Below the pieces are notes generated by a model. That model saw nothing but the letters and a program-made list of their open reading frames with translations, made no database searches and was not told where the DNA came from. A DNA stretch of 64,000 bases from Trifolium pratense (lineage: Eukaryota > Streptophyta > Magnoliopsida > Fabales > Fabaceae), in NCBI RefSeq assembly GCF_020283565.1, contig NC_060064.1, forward strand, positions 7,276,001-7,340,000, given 5' to 3'. The translations under genes were made by a program, and so were the position numbers. Shown here one piece after another: positions 20,299-30,620 of this stretch; positions within the stretch are counted from its first letter, which is position 1, and the number at the start of each line of letters is the position of its first letter.

Positions 20299-22240
20299 AT
20301 TTACAAACATCACATCGTTATAAAATGGAAATTTTGAATTATATACTTTTTTACATATGCGAAAATGACAAAAGCTAGTTTATAATAAGATGAAAAATAC
20401 ATGCACCGAAAAAAAAAACCATTAAATTTGTTCTTGTGGTGAAGGCTGAAGGGTTTGAGTAGTATATACGAGTTATTAGGTCTAAATTTTATTGACTATT
20501 GTGTATAAAAAAAGATGAAAAGTATTTAGATTAGATGACTAAAATAATTTGGGCATACTATTTAAATGCACAAACAAAAATATATAACTTAATTATTTTA
20601 AAATCCATATTATTTAATTATTTTCTATTTTTCTATTTTTATTCAAGTATGTCTCAAATTGGTGTGGTCACCTTAATAAAAATAAAATAACAAAGGTTGT
20701 GACAATCCAAAGACAAGAAGAGACGCTTGTGTTGTGTAGAACTCCCTAAAGAGCTTTTAAGGTGATGTAAGCGCTTACATATGAGAAAATTGGATTATTT
20801 GAATCATATAAGTTTGATTTGTCGCCGGTGTAGAACTCCCTAAAGAGCTTTGTCTTCACTAGTTAGCTAGCAACGACTAACAAATTGGACGGATTTTTTA
20901 ATTGCCCCTGTTTACTTTGTTTATCGCCAAAACTCAATCCTCGATGATTGACACTGAATTTAGTAAGGAGTACCACATTTCGATCGTCCGTAACTGCGAT
21001 CGATAAGGGGTTTGAACCACTTAATGTCAGAACTGACTCCGAACCAGATTAAGCAGTTCAGTGGCTAAATACTTGTTTTTTTCCCTAACTTTATTTTTCT
21101 TGTGAATAAAGAAAAGAGCGTGTAGAGTTGTGGAACAAGTGCATGTGATCCAAATGCCATCAAGTGCAGTGATAGAACCACCTGTGGTGCAAAGTTGAGC
21201 AGTATAAGACAATTAAGCGCTTCATTTCATTGTCTTCTTCGCTAGCTTAATCTAGTGGACACAGTACAATATTTGTTTGTAGTGTAACTTTTTTTTTTTT
21301 TATTTTGAACGGTTTTGTTTTTTAATTTAATTGGTCCATATTAGAATTTGTCATCATAATATATCTATTATTATACTGTAAAATTGAATTGCACGTATAT
21401 TCACCTACTCTCTAGTCATCACAGGTCTCCAAATACAAACGAAATTGAAAATGAGAGCATGTTATTGCAAGAAAAACGAAAATCATTAATCATAATTAAT
21501 TTCGAATAGAAACTAAAATTTCACTAACTCTTGTTGGTTTTTACTTTTTACCATATTATAGATGTAAAGTTTTGATTGCAATTTTACGGTGATATGATTA
21601 ATCTACATCGGCAGTGCTATATAGCACGACACATTAGCCACATGACATGCACGACATCATGTTACCATGCGTATATTTGGTAAGGAGTTACCACGCATAT
21701 ATGATATCTAGTATTCTGCTTCATGGTAAATTGATATTTAGTATTTTTCTATTAAAAAATGATTTATGTACTTTTGTGTTTTTTTTTTCGGCTTTCACCA
21801 CCAATTTAATTTAGTTCGGGATCAGTCATCTGACCTAAGAATAATATTACACACGAAGTGACTCGCCTAAAATAGAACTACCTCAAATAAAGTCTATGGA
21901 AAATAGAAGCCAGAGAGAGTGTACGTATATTGTTCCAATCTTCTTTAAACAACAATTTGAATATCTAGCCGCCAGACTCTTTGAAGAAGAAAAAAAAAGT
22001 TTAATTTCATGATGAAAACATACAAACTAGGAGCACCTTTAGATTAGACAATTTTCAATTTTAAATATATAAGGAAAATGAAGTGAAAACATATAGCACC
22101 TTCTTCTTATAAAGTATAATACCTCTTCATGCATTTATAAGATAACTTCATGCTTGCAGTGTACATTATACCACAATAAAAAAGAAAAAAAAAATGACAA
22201 CAAAAGGACAAATATTATAAATTTCATATCTCTTCAAGTT
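20299..22240. other. Spacer upstream of UGT-3, duplicated block, no gene
   Basis: 20310-20800 aligns with 24030-24740 upstream of UGT-4: shared 'agtttataataagatgaaaa', 'agaactccctaaagagct' and 'gatgtaagcgcttacata'. Around 20736-20760 and 20830-20853 'gtgtagaactccctaaagag' occurs twice. 21050-21250 aligns with the DNA around 26090-27110 ('aaatgccatc', 'agtataagacaatta'), which there is split by a Mutator-like element. The remainder to the UGT-4 3' flank shows nothing recognisable. Confidence 0.5.
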
Positions 22241-22350
22241 TCAATTTTGATGCATGAAATCTTGGATAAGCAAAGTCAAATTAAGATGACATGATTCACA
22301 TTTTCACTCCTCACAAGTGTTTATGATTGCACCATTTTTGACTTTATTTC
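22241..22350 (-). pseudogene. Frameshifted tail and UGT C-terminal relic after UGT-4
   Basis: Immediately past the UGT-4 stop, the minus strand still contains the DNA of the tail seen in UGT-2 and UGT-5 ('gatgctgaaataaagtca', 'ggtgcaatcataaacact') but out of frame, followed by a relic reading HLNLTLLIQDFMHQ, the counterpart of the UGT-6 C-terminus. Confidence 0.65.
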
Positions 22351-22354
22351 AGCA

Positions 22355-23878
22355 TCATACATTTAACATTTTGTCCTCAATTTCCTTCAATTCCTCTGTT
22401 CCTAATCCTTGAATCATATCTTTATTTTTTTGTATTATATCTTGGATGAACAAAGTAACATTATAATGAGAAGATCCATCTTTTTCTACAGCCTTTTTAG
22501 CCATCTCACCAAGCTCTTTAATCTTTTTTCTTATTTCTTCACTTTCACTTGACTCATCCATTAATCTTTCAATTCCTCTAATGATAGCTTCCTTCTTCAC
22601 CAACACACTACTTTCTTCTTCCTTACCCCAATTCATAGGACTCTCCACCCCAATTTTCACACCAACTTTCAATATTTGCACAGCTAAAGTCTCATTCAAA
22701 AATTGGTCAGCAAAAAGTGGCCATGTAACCATTGGAACACCGGCACATATTGCTTCAATAGTCGAATTCCAACCACAATGTGTTAAGAATCCTCCGGTTG
22801 AACGATGGGACAATATTAATAACTGAGGAGCCCAACCCTTAATTACTAGGCCTCTGCCTTTGATTCTTCCTTCAAATCCACTTTCCTCAATCCATTTTTC
22901 CAATACTTCTAATTGATTTCCATATCTAATAACCCAAATAAAAGGTCTTTTTGTAGCTTCTAATGCTAAACCAAGCTCTATCATTTGAATTGGTGCTATA
23001 TTGCATAAACTTCCAAGGCTTGCATATATAACACTCCCTTGTTTTTGAGAATCAAGCCACTTCATGTGCTTCCATTCATCAATTGAATCCTTATTCTTAT
23101 TACCTCTTTGAAACTTATCCAAATAATCAATGTTACTAAGTGAAACAGGACCAATACACCAAACTTTATCATTTCTTACCTTTTTATATTCCCTTGCATA
23201 TGTTGGCTCTAATTCTTCAAAAGAATTCATGAGTATCCCATAACTACCCACTTCAGCTTCAAGCACATCATCATTAAATTGTTTCCAAGCTTCACCCTTA
23301 TTTCCTGCTCCTAATTGTTCTATGGTCATTTCAATTTTGTCTGGGATACCGGGTAAAACAAAGTACTCAGATTCATTATTAGCCATAGTTTCATTCATAT
23401 TAGTGACATGTAAGTTATGCAAAGCCAAGAGATATAAGCAACTTACTCCAACAAAAGAAATTCTTGGAATATTGAATTTTCTAGCTATATGGATTGTATA
23501 TGGCAAACACATATCTGAAATTATGCAACTTGGTGGTGGTGTTAACTCTTCAAATAACTTTTCAGCTTCTTGTTTTAGAGATCTTGATGCTTTGAAGAAA
23601 TCAGATGCTATACCAAGTGATGGTAACATATCAAGATTCTCACACCCTTCTGGTAATCCAAACTCTTTACATGGAAATTGAAGTTGAATTACTTGAATGT
23701 CAAGATAACGTGCTAGAATTGATGAGAAACGTGATGCATTTTGGGGAGTGGTTACTATTGTAACATTAACATTGTGTTGATGTGCTAATATCTTTGCAAT
23801 GTCCATCATGGGATTCATATGACCTTGTGCCATCAATGGAAATAACACAAAGTGGATCTTTGCATCTTGTGATCCCAT
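22355..23878 (-). CDS. UGT-4: UDP-glycosyltransferase, UGT73 family, 507 aa
   Basis: Complete intronless UGT. Start MGSQDAKIHFVLFPLMAQGH; catalytic His 20, partner Asp 122, PSPG box near 349-392 with HCGWNS and ADQ. WVIRDG reads WVIRYG here. It ends ...EIEDKMLNV, because a small change after EDKM frameshifts into an early stop. The related genes continue MYDAEIKSNG..., and that DNA persists downstream. Its length is still normal for the family, so loss of the tail need not harm activity. Nearest paralogue by promoter is UGT-3; in the body it shares features with UGT-1 and UGT-3. Acceptor unknown. Confidence 0.95.
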   Translation of the reverse strand: MGSQDAKIHFVLFPLMAQGHMNPMMDIAKILAHQHNVNVTIVTTPQNASRFSSILARYLDIQVIQLQFPCKEFGLPEGCENLDMLPSLGIASDFFKASRSLKQEAEKLFEELTPPPSCIISDMCLPYTIHIARKFNIPRISFVGVSCLYLLALHNLHVTNMNETMANNESEYFVLPGIPDKIEMTIEQLGAGNKGEAWKQFNDDVLEAEVGSYGILMNSFEELEPTYAREYKKVRNDKVWCIGPVSLSNIDYLDKFQRGNKNKDSIDEWKHMKWLDSQKQGSVIYASLGSLCNIAPIQMIELGLALEATKRPFIWVIRYGNQLEVLEKWIEESGFEGRIKGRGLVIKGWAPQLLILSHRSTGGFLTHCGWNSTIEAICAGVPMVTWPLFADQFLNETLAVQILKVGVKIGVESPMNWGKEEESSVLVKKEAIIRGIERLMDESSESEEIRKKIKELGEMAKKAVEKDGSSHYNVTLFIQDIIQKNKDMIQGLGTEELKEIEDKMLNV

Positions 23879-23989
23879 GCTATTGTTGGAATTGGAACTT
23901 GGATTGATTTAATGATATGATTTTTTTTTATTGGAAAGGATTAAGGATATGGTGAACAATGAATTTTGCTAAATTAAAGTTGTAAGACA

Positions 23990-23997
23990 TATTTATA
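23990..23997 (-). promoter_or_regulatory. TATA box of UGT-4
   Basis: TATAAATA on the minus strand about 115 bp upstream of the ATG, next to the block conserved with the UGT-3 promoter. Spacing to the start codon implies a leader of roughly 80 bases. Confidence 0.5.
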
Positions 23998-24100
23998 TTA
24001 CTATATAGTAATATAAATATGAATGTCTTACAAGAATTTTATATACTTTTTTAATGTATGCGAAAATGACAACAAATAGTTTATAATAAGATGAAAAATA

Positions 24101-24281
24101 TAGGACCCAGATTTGTTGCCGTAGATATTAACACAGTTTCCCGCTGTTTTAAATCATAGCCACTGATTTTTGATCGGACAGCTGTGATTAATCTATCTCT
24201 ATTCAATATGAGCCACTGATTCAGATCGAACGGTCTTTGACTGTTACAGCGTCCTATTGTAACAGTAGGAAATCCGTTTCC
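24101..24281. mobile_element. 181-bp unclassified insertion with 7-bp target duplication
   Basis: Flanked by AAAAATA (24094-24100 and 24282-24288). The duplicated DNA upstream of UGT-3 has one AAAAATA (20393-20399) and no insert, giving a direct empty site. The insert holds near-palindromic 'gttacagcgtcctattgtaac'. The ends (TAGGACCCAGATTTG and the reverse complement GGAAACGGATTTCC) match only weakly, so I do not assign a class. Confidence 0.65.
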
Positions 24282-24770
24282 AAAAATACATGTACCGAAT
24301 GAAAAAGAGAAGATGAAAAGTCATATTATTTTGTCTAGTGGCGAGAGTTGAGTGGCTTAGATAGTATCAGTATGTAGAGTTTTTATGTTCAAAAACTTCA
24401 TTGATCCTATCCTAATATATAATAAAATAAAATAAAGAAAAAAAATGATGAAAAATATTTAGGTGACTAAAATAATTTGGGCACATATTTAGACACACAC
24501 AAATATATAATTTAATTAGCTTAAAATGCATATTATGTGATTATTTTCTCCTTCTATATTTATTCAAATACGTGTGTACTTAGATAGCTCAAATAGTTGT
24601 AGTCATGCCTTTATAAAAATAAAATAAAAAAGGTTGTCACCACCCAAAGACAAGAAGATACACTTGTGTAGAACTCCCTAAAGAGCTTTTAAGGTGATGT
24701 AAGCGCTTACATATGTGAAATTTGGATTATTAAGTTTGTTTTGTACTTTTATCTACGTCAATATAAGAGG

Positions 24771-24851
24771 GTCCATCCGAAATTGTAAACAAAAATGGAC
24801 AAATGTTTTTGATTCAATACATCAATTTTCTTACAATTTGGGATGAAGAGA
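24771..24851. mobile_element. Degenerate Stowaway-like MITE
   Basis: 'catccgaaattgtaa' near 24774 and its inverted partner 'ttacaatttgggatg' near 24831 with a short AT-rich interior, ending GAAGAGAGTA. This resembles Stowaway elements but the left end is eroded. Confidence 0.35.
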
Positions 24852-24884
24852 GTATATTGAAATTCTGGTACACAGTAGATAAGT

Positions 24885-25860
24885 GTTGTTCACGATGTGC
24901 AGACACTTGTCGTAACACTTGTCTTAGCAGTAAGAACAATAAAGCAGAGCATTAAAACATATACTGAAAAGCATAAACAACACACCAGAATTGTTAATCC
25001 AGTTCAGCACAACAGCCTACTCTGGGGGCATAGCAAGCTAGGGATAAAGTCCACTAAATAGTATCAATTCAGAGCTAAACTCTCTGGTTTACAACTCCTC
25101 ACTTAATCACTACCCATGCTATACTTTCTACCTAAGGCTCACCTATGAGGCCCTCCTCAATCCCTCTTCAATCACAGACAGCGATTGGATCAACGAAACA
25201 ATTCTGAACAGACTAGAAGACACACTTCAATGAAATTAACACCTAGCCAACGACTAAGTTCATAATTTGGAGTTGCTTAAAAGCTTCATCCAAGTACAAT
25301 ATTCAACTCATTACCTTCAGGTTTCTGAGTGAGGACACGGTGACCATCTCACAACCCGAGTGGTTCACTTTACACCAACTCTCCTAGAGAGTGGCTTAAA
25401 GACACGAAACCCTTAAAAGACTACATCTTTGATATTCTATTTTAGCTTCAAGTTTCGGTGTATAAAACAGGGTTAGCAACACCCTTTATATAGCAGAAGA
25501 CTAGCTTGGGCTTAAAGACGAAATTAGGTCTTCAAAATTGCAGCAGCAGCAGATATATTTTTGAAACAAATATTATATTTTCTAAAAGTTATTTTATTCC
25601 TTTAGAAAATAGAACTAGGGTTCGGCTGCCTTCAGAAACAATGGACCATGTGCGCCTTGTTGTATAAATCACCACGAAATAATTCTTCCAGCAAATCTTC
25701 AGAAGATTGAATATAAAACAATAACGCTAGCTGGCGCACAGTCAGACACACAGGTGTTGTTCTAATGTGTACGTACATCTGTCTCAACACATGATGTAAG
25801 CACATATGTCTCAACACTTTGACTAAATGATGTTTTTGCAAAATGTAGCCAACATAAAAA
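24885..25860. repeat. Possible LTR-retrotransposon remnant (solo-LTR-like)
   Basis: No coding frame. The block is less AT-rich than its surroundings, begins near TGTTGTTCACGATGTG and ends near 'tagccaaca', compatible with TG...CA LTR ends, and its edges contain related 'gtctcaacac' / 'cgtaacacttgtct' motifs. I find no clear 5-bp target duplication and no second LTR, so this is a weak call. Confidence 0.3.
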
Positions 25861-26150
25861 ACCCAACATATATAAATTATGTATCATTAATGTCGAAATT
25901 TTATATGCTCAAGATATAATTTAAGGAAAATCTTAAATTATATATGCATAATTAAATATTATATTTTTTCTATAAAAACTATGTGAACATTTCGGCTAAA
26001 ATTTGTTTGGAGGTATATCCATTATTCAATCATTCAATTACATGTCATATTGACGCATTTATATATATGCTACACTAACTGCTAAATACTTGGTTTTTTT
26101 TCTTTCTCTCTTGTGAATCCAAATGCCATCGAATTAAGTGATATATATAA

Positions 26151-27038
26151 GGGTAAATAGTGTCATACCCCCCTGCAAAATAGGCGAGTTTTGCGTTACC
26201 CCCTGCAAAATATTTTTTTGAGATTACCCCCTGCAATGTCAAGATTCCTTGCGTTACCCCCCTGGCTCAACAAGTGGGCATATGACATGGACGAATCTTG
26301 ACGTGGCATGACACGTGGAAATTAATTTATTTTTTATTTATTTTTAATTGCCAACTCAGTAATTATTTATTTTTTAATTAAAAAAAATGAAAAAAACTTT
26401 TTTTTTAAAGAAACTTTTTTTTTAAAGAAATCTTTTTTTTTTAAAGAAACTTTTTTTTTTAAAGAAATTTTTTTATTTAAAGAAACTTTTTTTTTTTCAT
26501 TCCGTTCATATGCAACGATTGTTCTTCGTTTTCAATTTCAATTTGGGGGTTAGGGCAAAGCGATTGTTCTTGCGTTACTATGTGATTGCAGTTTTTTTTT
26601 TTGGTTACTCTATTATTATTATTATTATTATTAGTTTTTTGGTTACTATTATTATTATTAGTTTTTTTTTCATCTTCGTTTTTTTTTTGGTTACTCTATT
26701 ATTAGTTATTATATATATATATAAGAATTTTTTTATATATATATAATAACAACTTTTAGTAAAAAAAAAAAAAAAACTTTCTTTTAAGTAAGTTCATAAA
26801 AATATAACAACTTTTAAGTTTTTTTTTCATTTTTTTAATTAAAAACCCACATTAATTAATGAGTTGGCAATTAAAAATAAATAAAAAATAAATTAATTTC
26901 CATGTGTCATGCCACGTCAAGATTCTTCCATGTCATATGCCCACTTGTTGAGCCAGGGGGGTAACGCAAAGAATCTTGACATTGCAGGGGGGTAATCTCA
27001 AAAAAAAAATTTGCAGGGGGGTATAACACTATTTACCC
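26151..27038. mobile_element. Mutator-like MITE, 888 bp, 9-bp TSD
   Basis: Terminal inverted repeats of about 200 bp, starting GGGTAAATAGTGTCATACCC and ending with the reverse complement, flanked by TATATATAA (26142-26150 and 27039-27047). The centre is low-complexity AT, including about five tandem units of 'aaagaaacttttttttt' (26395-26495) and TTA repeats. The 78-codon frame at 26510-26746 is Phe/Ile simple sequence, not a gene. A related block upstream of UGT-3 (about 21170) lacks it. Confidence 0.85.
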
Positions 27039-27047
27039 TATATATAA

Positions 27048-27990
27048 CCTCCCATGGTGCAAATTTGAGCAAGTATAAGACAATTATGCGCTTACATATG
27101 AGTTAAGTTTTTTCTTACCTTTTCTTCTATATATATTTCCTTTCATTTCATTGTCTTCTTAACAGCTAGTTAGCAAGTGAAACAAAATTGATATATGTTA
27201 AAGACTATTTATTTGGACGGCTTTCTTTTTTAATGTAATTGATAATATATATCTCTGAATGAAGACCCATTTTGTCCATATACAGAAAATAAAATCTAAA
27301 TTAGTTGATGACATTTTTATATTGAGGATAAATTAGTCTCATCTGCCACTTCTCTTGTTCTTGTCTTTGCAACAAATTTAATACAACCGATATTTCGTCA
27401 AGTCATCCCACACTTCCTTTTGTTCGTATGGTTTGGCTTTAGTTTGGCATCATGTTGTGTGGTTCATATGGTTAATTATCTCGCTATAATTTTATCTTCT
27501 CTGGCAGTCCACTTATGCTGAGCAATTGGTGTCCGGTGCCGGTGGATAGGATTAAACTCTACTCTTAGTAAAAATCCTGGTCACACCACTAGTGCAGAAA
27601 GGAGATACAACTACTGGCCAAACAGACTTTCCACTACTGACCGTGGCGAAGTGAAATCAATTTTGTGTTGGAACCAATAGACCGGAGTAGAGGGGTCACA
27701 CTTGAGTAGCATCGCGGCTGGTTGGCAGGTTTTTAGATCCTAGCTCCCTACTGGCCTCGATTTATTCTCAGATAGTCTATGCGTTTTTTCCCTTTGGATT
27801 AGATAAATTTCAATTTTGAATATATAATGAAGTGAAAACATATAGCACCTTCTTATAAAGTAGTATTAATTCAATACCTCTTCATGCATTTATAACATAA
27901 CTTCATGCTTGCAGTGTACATTATACAACAATAGGAAAAGAAAACAAATAATGAAAACAAAAGGACAAATATTATATATTTCAAATCTCT
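27048..27990. other. Spacer before the UGT-5 3' flank
   Basis: 27048-27180 resumes the duplicated block interrupted by the Mutator-like element. 27490-27780 is a more GC-rich unique stretch ('ggtgtccggtgccggtgg') without a frame or a recognised element. 27836-27990 matches the UGT-4 3' flank ('catgcttgcagtgtacatta'). No gene. Confidence 0.45.
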
Positions 27991-28059
27991 TCAAGTTTCA
28001 ATTTTGATGCTTGATTGTTGATGCATGAAATCTTGGACAAGCAAAGTCATATTAAGATC
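27991..28059 (-). pseudogene. Relic of a UGT C-terminus after UGT-5
   Basis: The minus strand reads LNMTLLVQDFMHQQSSIKIE plus a Thr and a stop codon, aligning residue for residue with the UGT-6 end (LNITLLIQDIMQLQSSTKVE...), and the stop falls at the same place. It lies in the presumed 3' UTR of UGT-5 and is the clearest copy of the relic. Confidence 0.8.
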
Positions 28060-28078
28060 ACATGATCCACATGCATTT

Positions 28079-29731
28079 TCAACAACTCTCTTTGCCAACA
28101 CTACAAACCTCATCATTTCTTTCCATCTTGTAATCCTTGACATATTCTTTCTCCAACTTCTCACAAGTGTTTAAGATTGCACCATTTGACTTTATTTCAA
28201 CATCATATACTTTCTCCTCAAATTCCTTCAACTCCTCTATTCCTGTTCCTTGAATCATATCTTTATTTTTTTGTATGATATCTTGGATGAACAAAGTAAC
28301 ATTAGAATGAGAAGATCCATCTTTTTCTACAGCCTTTTTAGCCATATTAGCAAGCTCTCTAATCCTTTTTCTTCTTTCTTCACTTTCACTTGTCTCATCC
28401 ATTAATCTTTCAATCCCTCTAACGATATCTTCCTTCTTCACCAACACACTACTTTCCTCTTCCACACCCCAATTCAAAGGACTCTCAACCCCAATTTTCA
28501 CACCAACTTTCAATATTTGCACAGCTAAAGTCTCATTCAAAAATTGGTCAGCAAAAAGTGGCCATGTAACCATTGGCACACCGGCACATATTGCTTCAAT
28601 AGTCGAATTCCAACCACAATGTGTCAAGAATCCTCCGGTTGAACGATGTGACAATATCAATAACTGAGGAGCCCAACTCTTAATTACTAGGCCTCTACCA
28701 TTGATTCTTCCTTCAAATCCAGTTTCCTCAACCCATTTTTCCAATGCTTCTAATTGATTTCCATCTCTAATAACCCAAATAAAAGGTCTTTTTGTAGCTT
28801 CTAATGCTAAACCAAGCTCTATCATTTGTGTTGGTGTTATATTACATAAACTTCCAAGGCTTACATAGATAACACTCCCTTGCTTTTGAGAATCAAGCCA
28901 CTTCATGTGCTTCCATTCACCACTTGAAACCTTATTATTATTACCTCTTTGCCCCTTATCCAAGTAATCAATGTTACTAAGTGAAACAGGACCAATACAC
29001 CAAACTTTGTCATTGTTTACTTTTTTATAATCTTTCACAAATGATGGCTCTAACTCTTCAAAAGAATTCACTATTACCCCATATGAACCCATTTCAGCTT
29101 CACCCATATCTTCATTAAATTGATTCCAAGCTTCACCCTGTAATCCTATTCCTGTTTGTGCTATAGTTATTTCAATTTTTTCAGAAATACCAGGCAAATC
29201 AAAGTACTCATTTTCTTTATTAGCCATAATTTGCATCATATTATTAGCATGTATATTATGCAAAGCTAAGACATATAAGCAACTTGTTCCAACAAAAGAA
29301 ATTCTTGGAATATTGAATTTTCTAGCTATATGGATTGTATATGGCAAACACATATCTGAAATTATGCAACTTGGTGGCGGTGTTAACTCGTCACATAACT
29401 TCAAAGCTTGTTGTTTTAGTAATCTTGATGCATTGAAAAGATCTGATGCTATACCAAGTGATGGTAACATGTCAAGATTTTCACACCCTTCTGGTAATCC
29501 AAACTCTTTAGATGGAAATTGAAGCTGAATTAATTGAATGTGTAAACCAGATTCAATATAACGTGCTATGGTTGATGTGTAACGTGATGCATTTTGTGGT
29601 GTGGTTACTATTGTAACATTAACATTGTTATGTTTTGCTAATATTTTTGCAATGTCTATCATAGGGATCATGTGGCCTTGTGCCATCATTGGGAATAATA
29701 CAAAATGAACTTTTTTATTTTGGGATGCCAT
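28079..29731 (-). CDS. UGT-5: UDP-glycosyltransferase, UGT73 family, 550 aa with captured tail
   Basis: Complete intronless UGT, start MASQNKKVHFVLFPMMAQGH as in UGT-2. Catalytic His 20, partner Asp 126, PSPG box 353-396 with HCGWNS and ADQ. At 550 residues it is the longest copy; typical members end about residue 490-500. The extra C-terminal ~40 residues (KSNGAILNTCEKLEKEYVK ... VCSVGKESC) align with the interdomain segment of UGT-6 (KSYGEIINSFEELEKEYVK ... VWCVGP), and less closely with its own residues ~213-250. The tail is therefore a piece of another UGT joined in frame. Whether it affects activity is unknown. Likely functional; acceptor unknown. Confidence 0.96.
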   Translation of the reverse strand: MASQNKKVHFVLFPMMAQGHMIPMIDIAKILAKHNNVNVTIVTTPQNASRYTSTIARYIESGLHIQLIQLQFPSKEFGLPEGCENLDMLPSLGIASDLFNASRLLKQQALKLCDELTPPPSCIISDMCLPYTIHIARKFNIPRISFVGTSCLYVLALHNIHANNMMQIMANKENEYFDLPGISEKIEITIAQTGIGLQGEAWNQFNEDMGEAEMGSYGVIVNSFEELEPSFVKDYKKVNNDKVWCIGPVSLSNIDYLDKGQRGNNNKVSSGEWKHMKWLDSQKQGSVIYVSLGSLCNITPTQMIELGLALEATKRPFIWVIRDGNQLEALEKWVEETGFEGRINGRGLVIKSWAPQLLILSHRSTGGFLTHCGWNSTIEAICAGVPMVTWPLFADQFLNETLAVQILKVGVKIGVESPLNWGVEEESSVLVKKEDIVRGIERLMDETSESEERRKRIRELANMAKKAVEKDGSSHSNVTLFIQDIIQKNKDMIQGTGIEELKEFEEKVYDVEIKSNGAILNTCEKLEKEYVKDYKMERNDEVCSVGKESC

Positions 29732-29786
29732 GTTTTGTATAGTTGGAAAGGTTAAGGATATTGATTAACTAAAGTTGCAAGATATA

Positions 29787-29794
29787 CTTATATA
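29787..29794 (-). promoter_or_regulatory. TATA box of UGT-5
   Basis: TATATAAG on the minus strand, 56 bp upstream of the ATG, in the promoter block shared with UGT-2 ('ttcatgaacaaagttagtat' precedes both). Confidence 0.6.
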
Positions 29795-29831
29795 CTAACT
29801 TTGTTCATGAATTTAGTTAATTTTTTAAGGT

Positions 29832-30620
29832 GAGAGGTTACATATGGAAATGTAAATGTTGGATTATTTGAATCATATATATGTTTGTTTTATGTTTTTG
29901 GCTATTTCATTTAACTCTTTGTACTAACTAGGTGGCAACGCCAGAGTTTTTACCCTATGCAAGATTGAAGGTGACATTTATTGTAAACAAGTAAAGGTCA
30001 GATCAGTTTAGTAAAAAAAAAAAAAATTATGACTATTATGATCATCATCGTTATATTGAATTTTGTAAATATATGGCAGGTGTGTGATGCTTTCAGCTAC
30101 TGGACTTTCACCATCTAGGGTGCAACCTTCGATTGCTTCGCCTAGCAATGTAGCACCGCCACTTGGATTGTTCCCCCACAATTTAGTTGGTAGCTACTAA
30201 GAGATATTAATTGAGGGACTGAAGTTTAAACTCTGACTGCATCCCATTTCTCCACATTATAGTGAATTCATTCCTGGATTGATAATCCTCCAGATTAGGT
30301 GATGTTGCACCGAACTGGATTAACAAACGATCTGTCTTATTTATCTTCATGCACTTAATTTATTTTTAACTTGTCTATTGTTTTCTGTACTGATAAGACA
30401 GATCATAAGGCAGTCTTACATCACAAGGTACCGACTTTATGAATAGTAACCGAAAATGTGATTATACTCTGTTACTTTAGATTGTCTCTTGATCCAACAG
30501 TGTGAAATCATAAGATGCTGAGCGTGATATAATAATGTATTAGGAAAAATCCAAATATTATCTAATAAAAGATAAAAGATAGGATTATGCAAACTAGTGC
30601 ACTTAAAGGTATTGGAAATA
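29832..30620. other. Upstream region of UGT-5
   Basis: 29850-30010 matches the UGT-2 promoter (15800-15945; 'cgttgccacctagttagta' on the minus strand). 30050-30430 is unrelated to the UGT-2 upstream DNA and shows no gene or recognised element. Confidence 0.45.

Noticed and set aside
26510..26746. 78-codon open frame
   Set aside because: Phe/Ile/Val simple sequence inside the AT core of the Mutator-like element; no domain or conservation.
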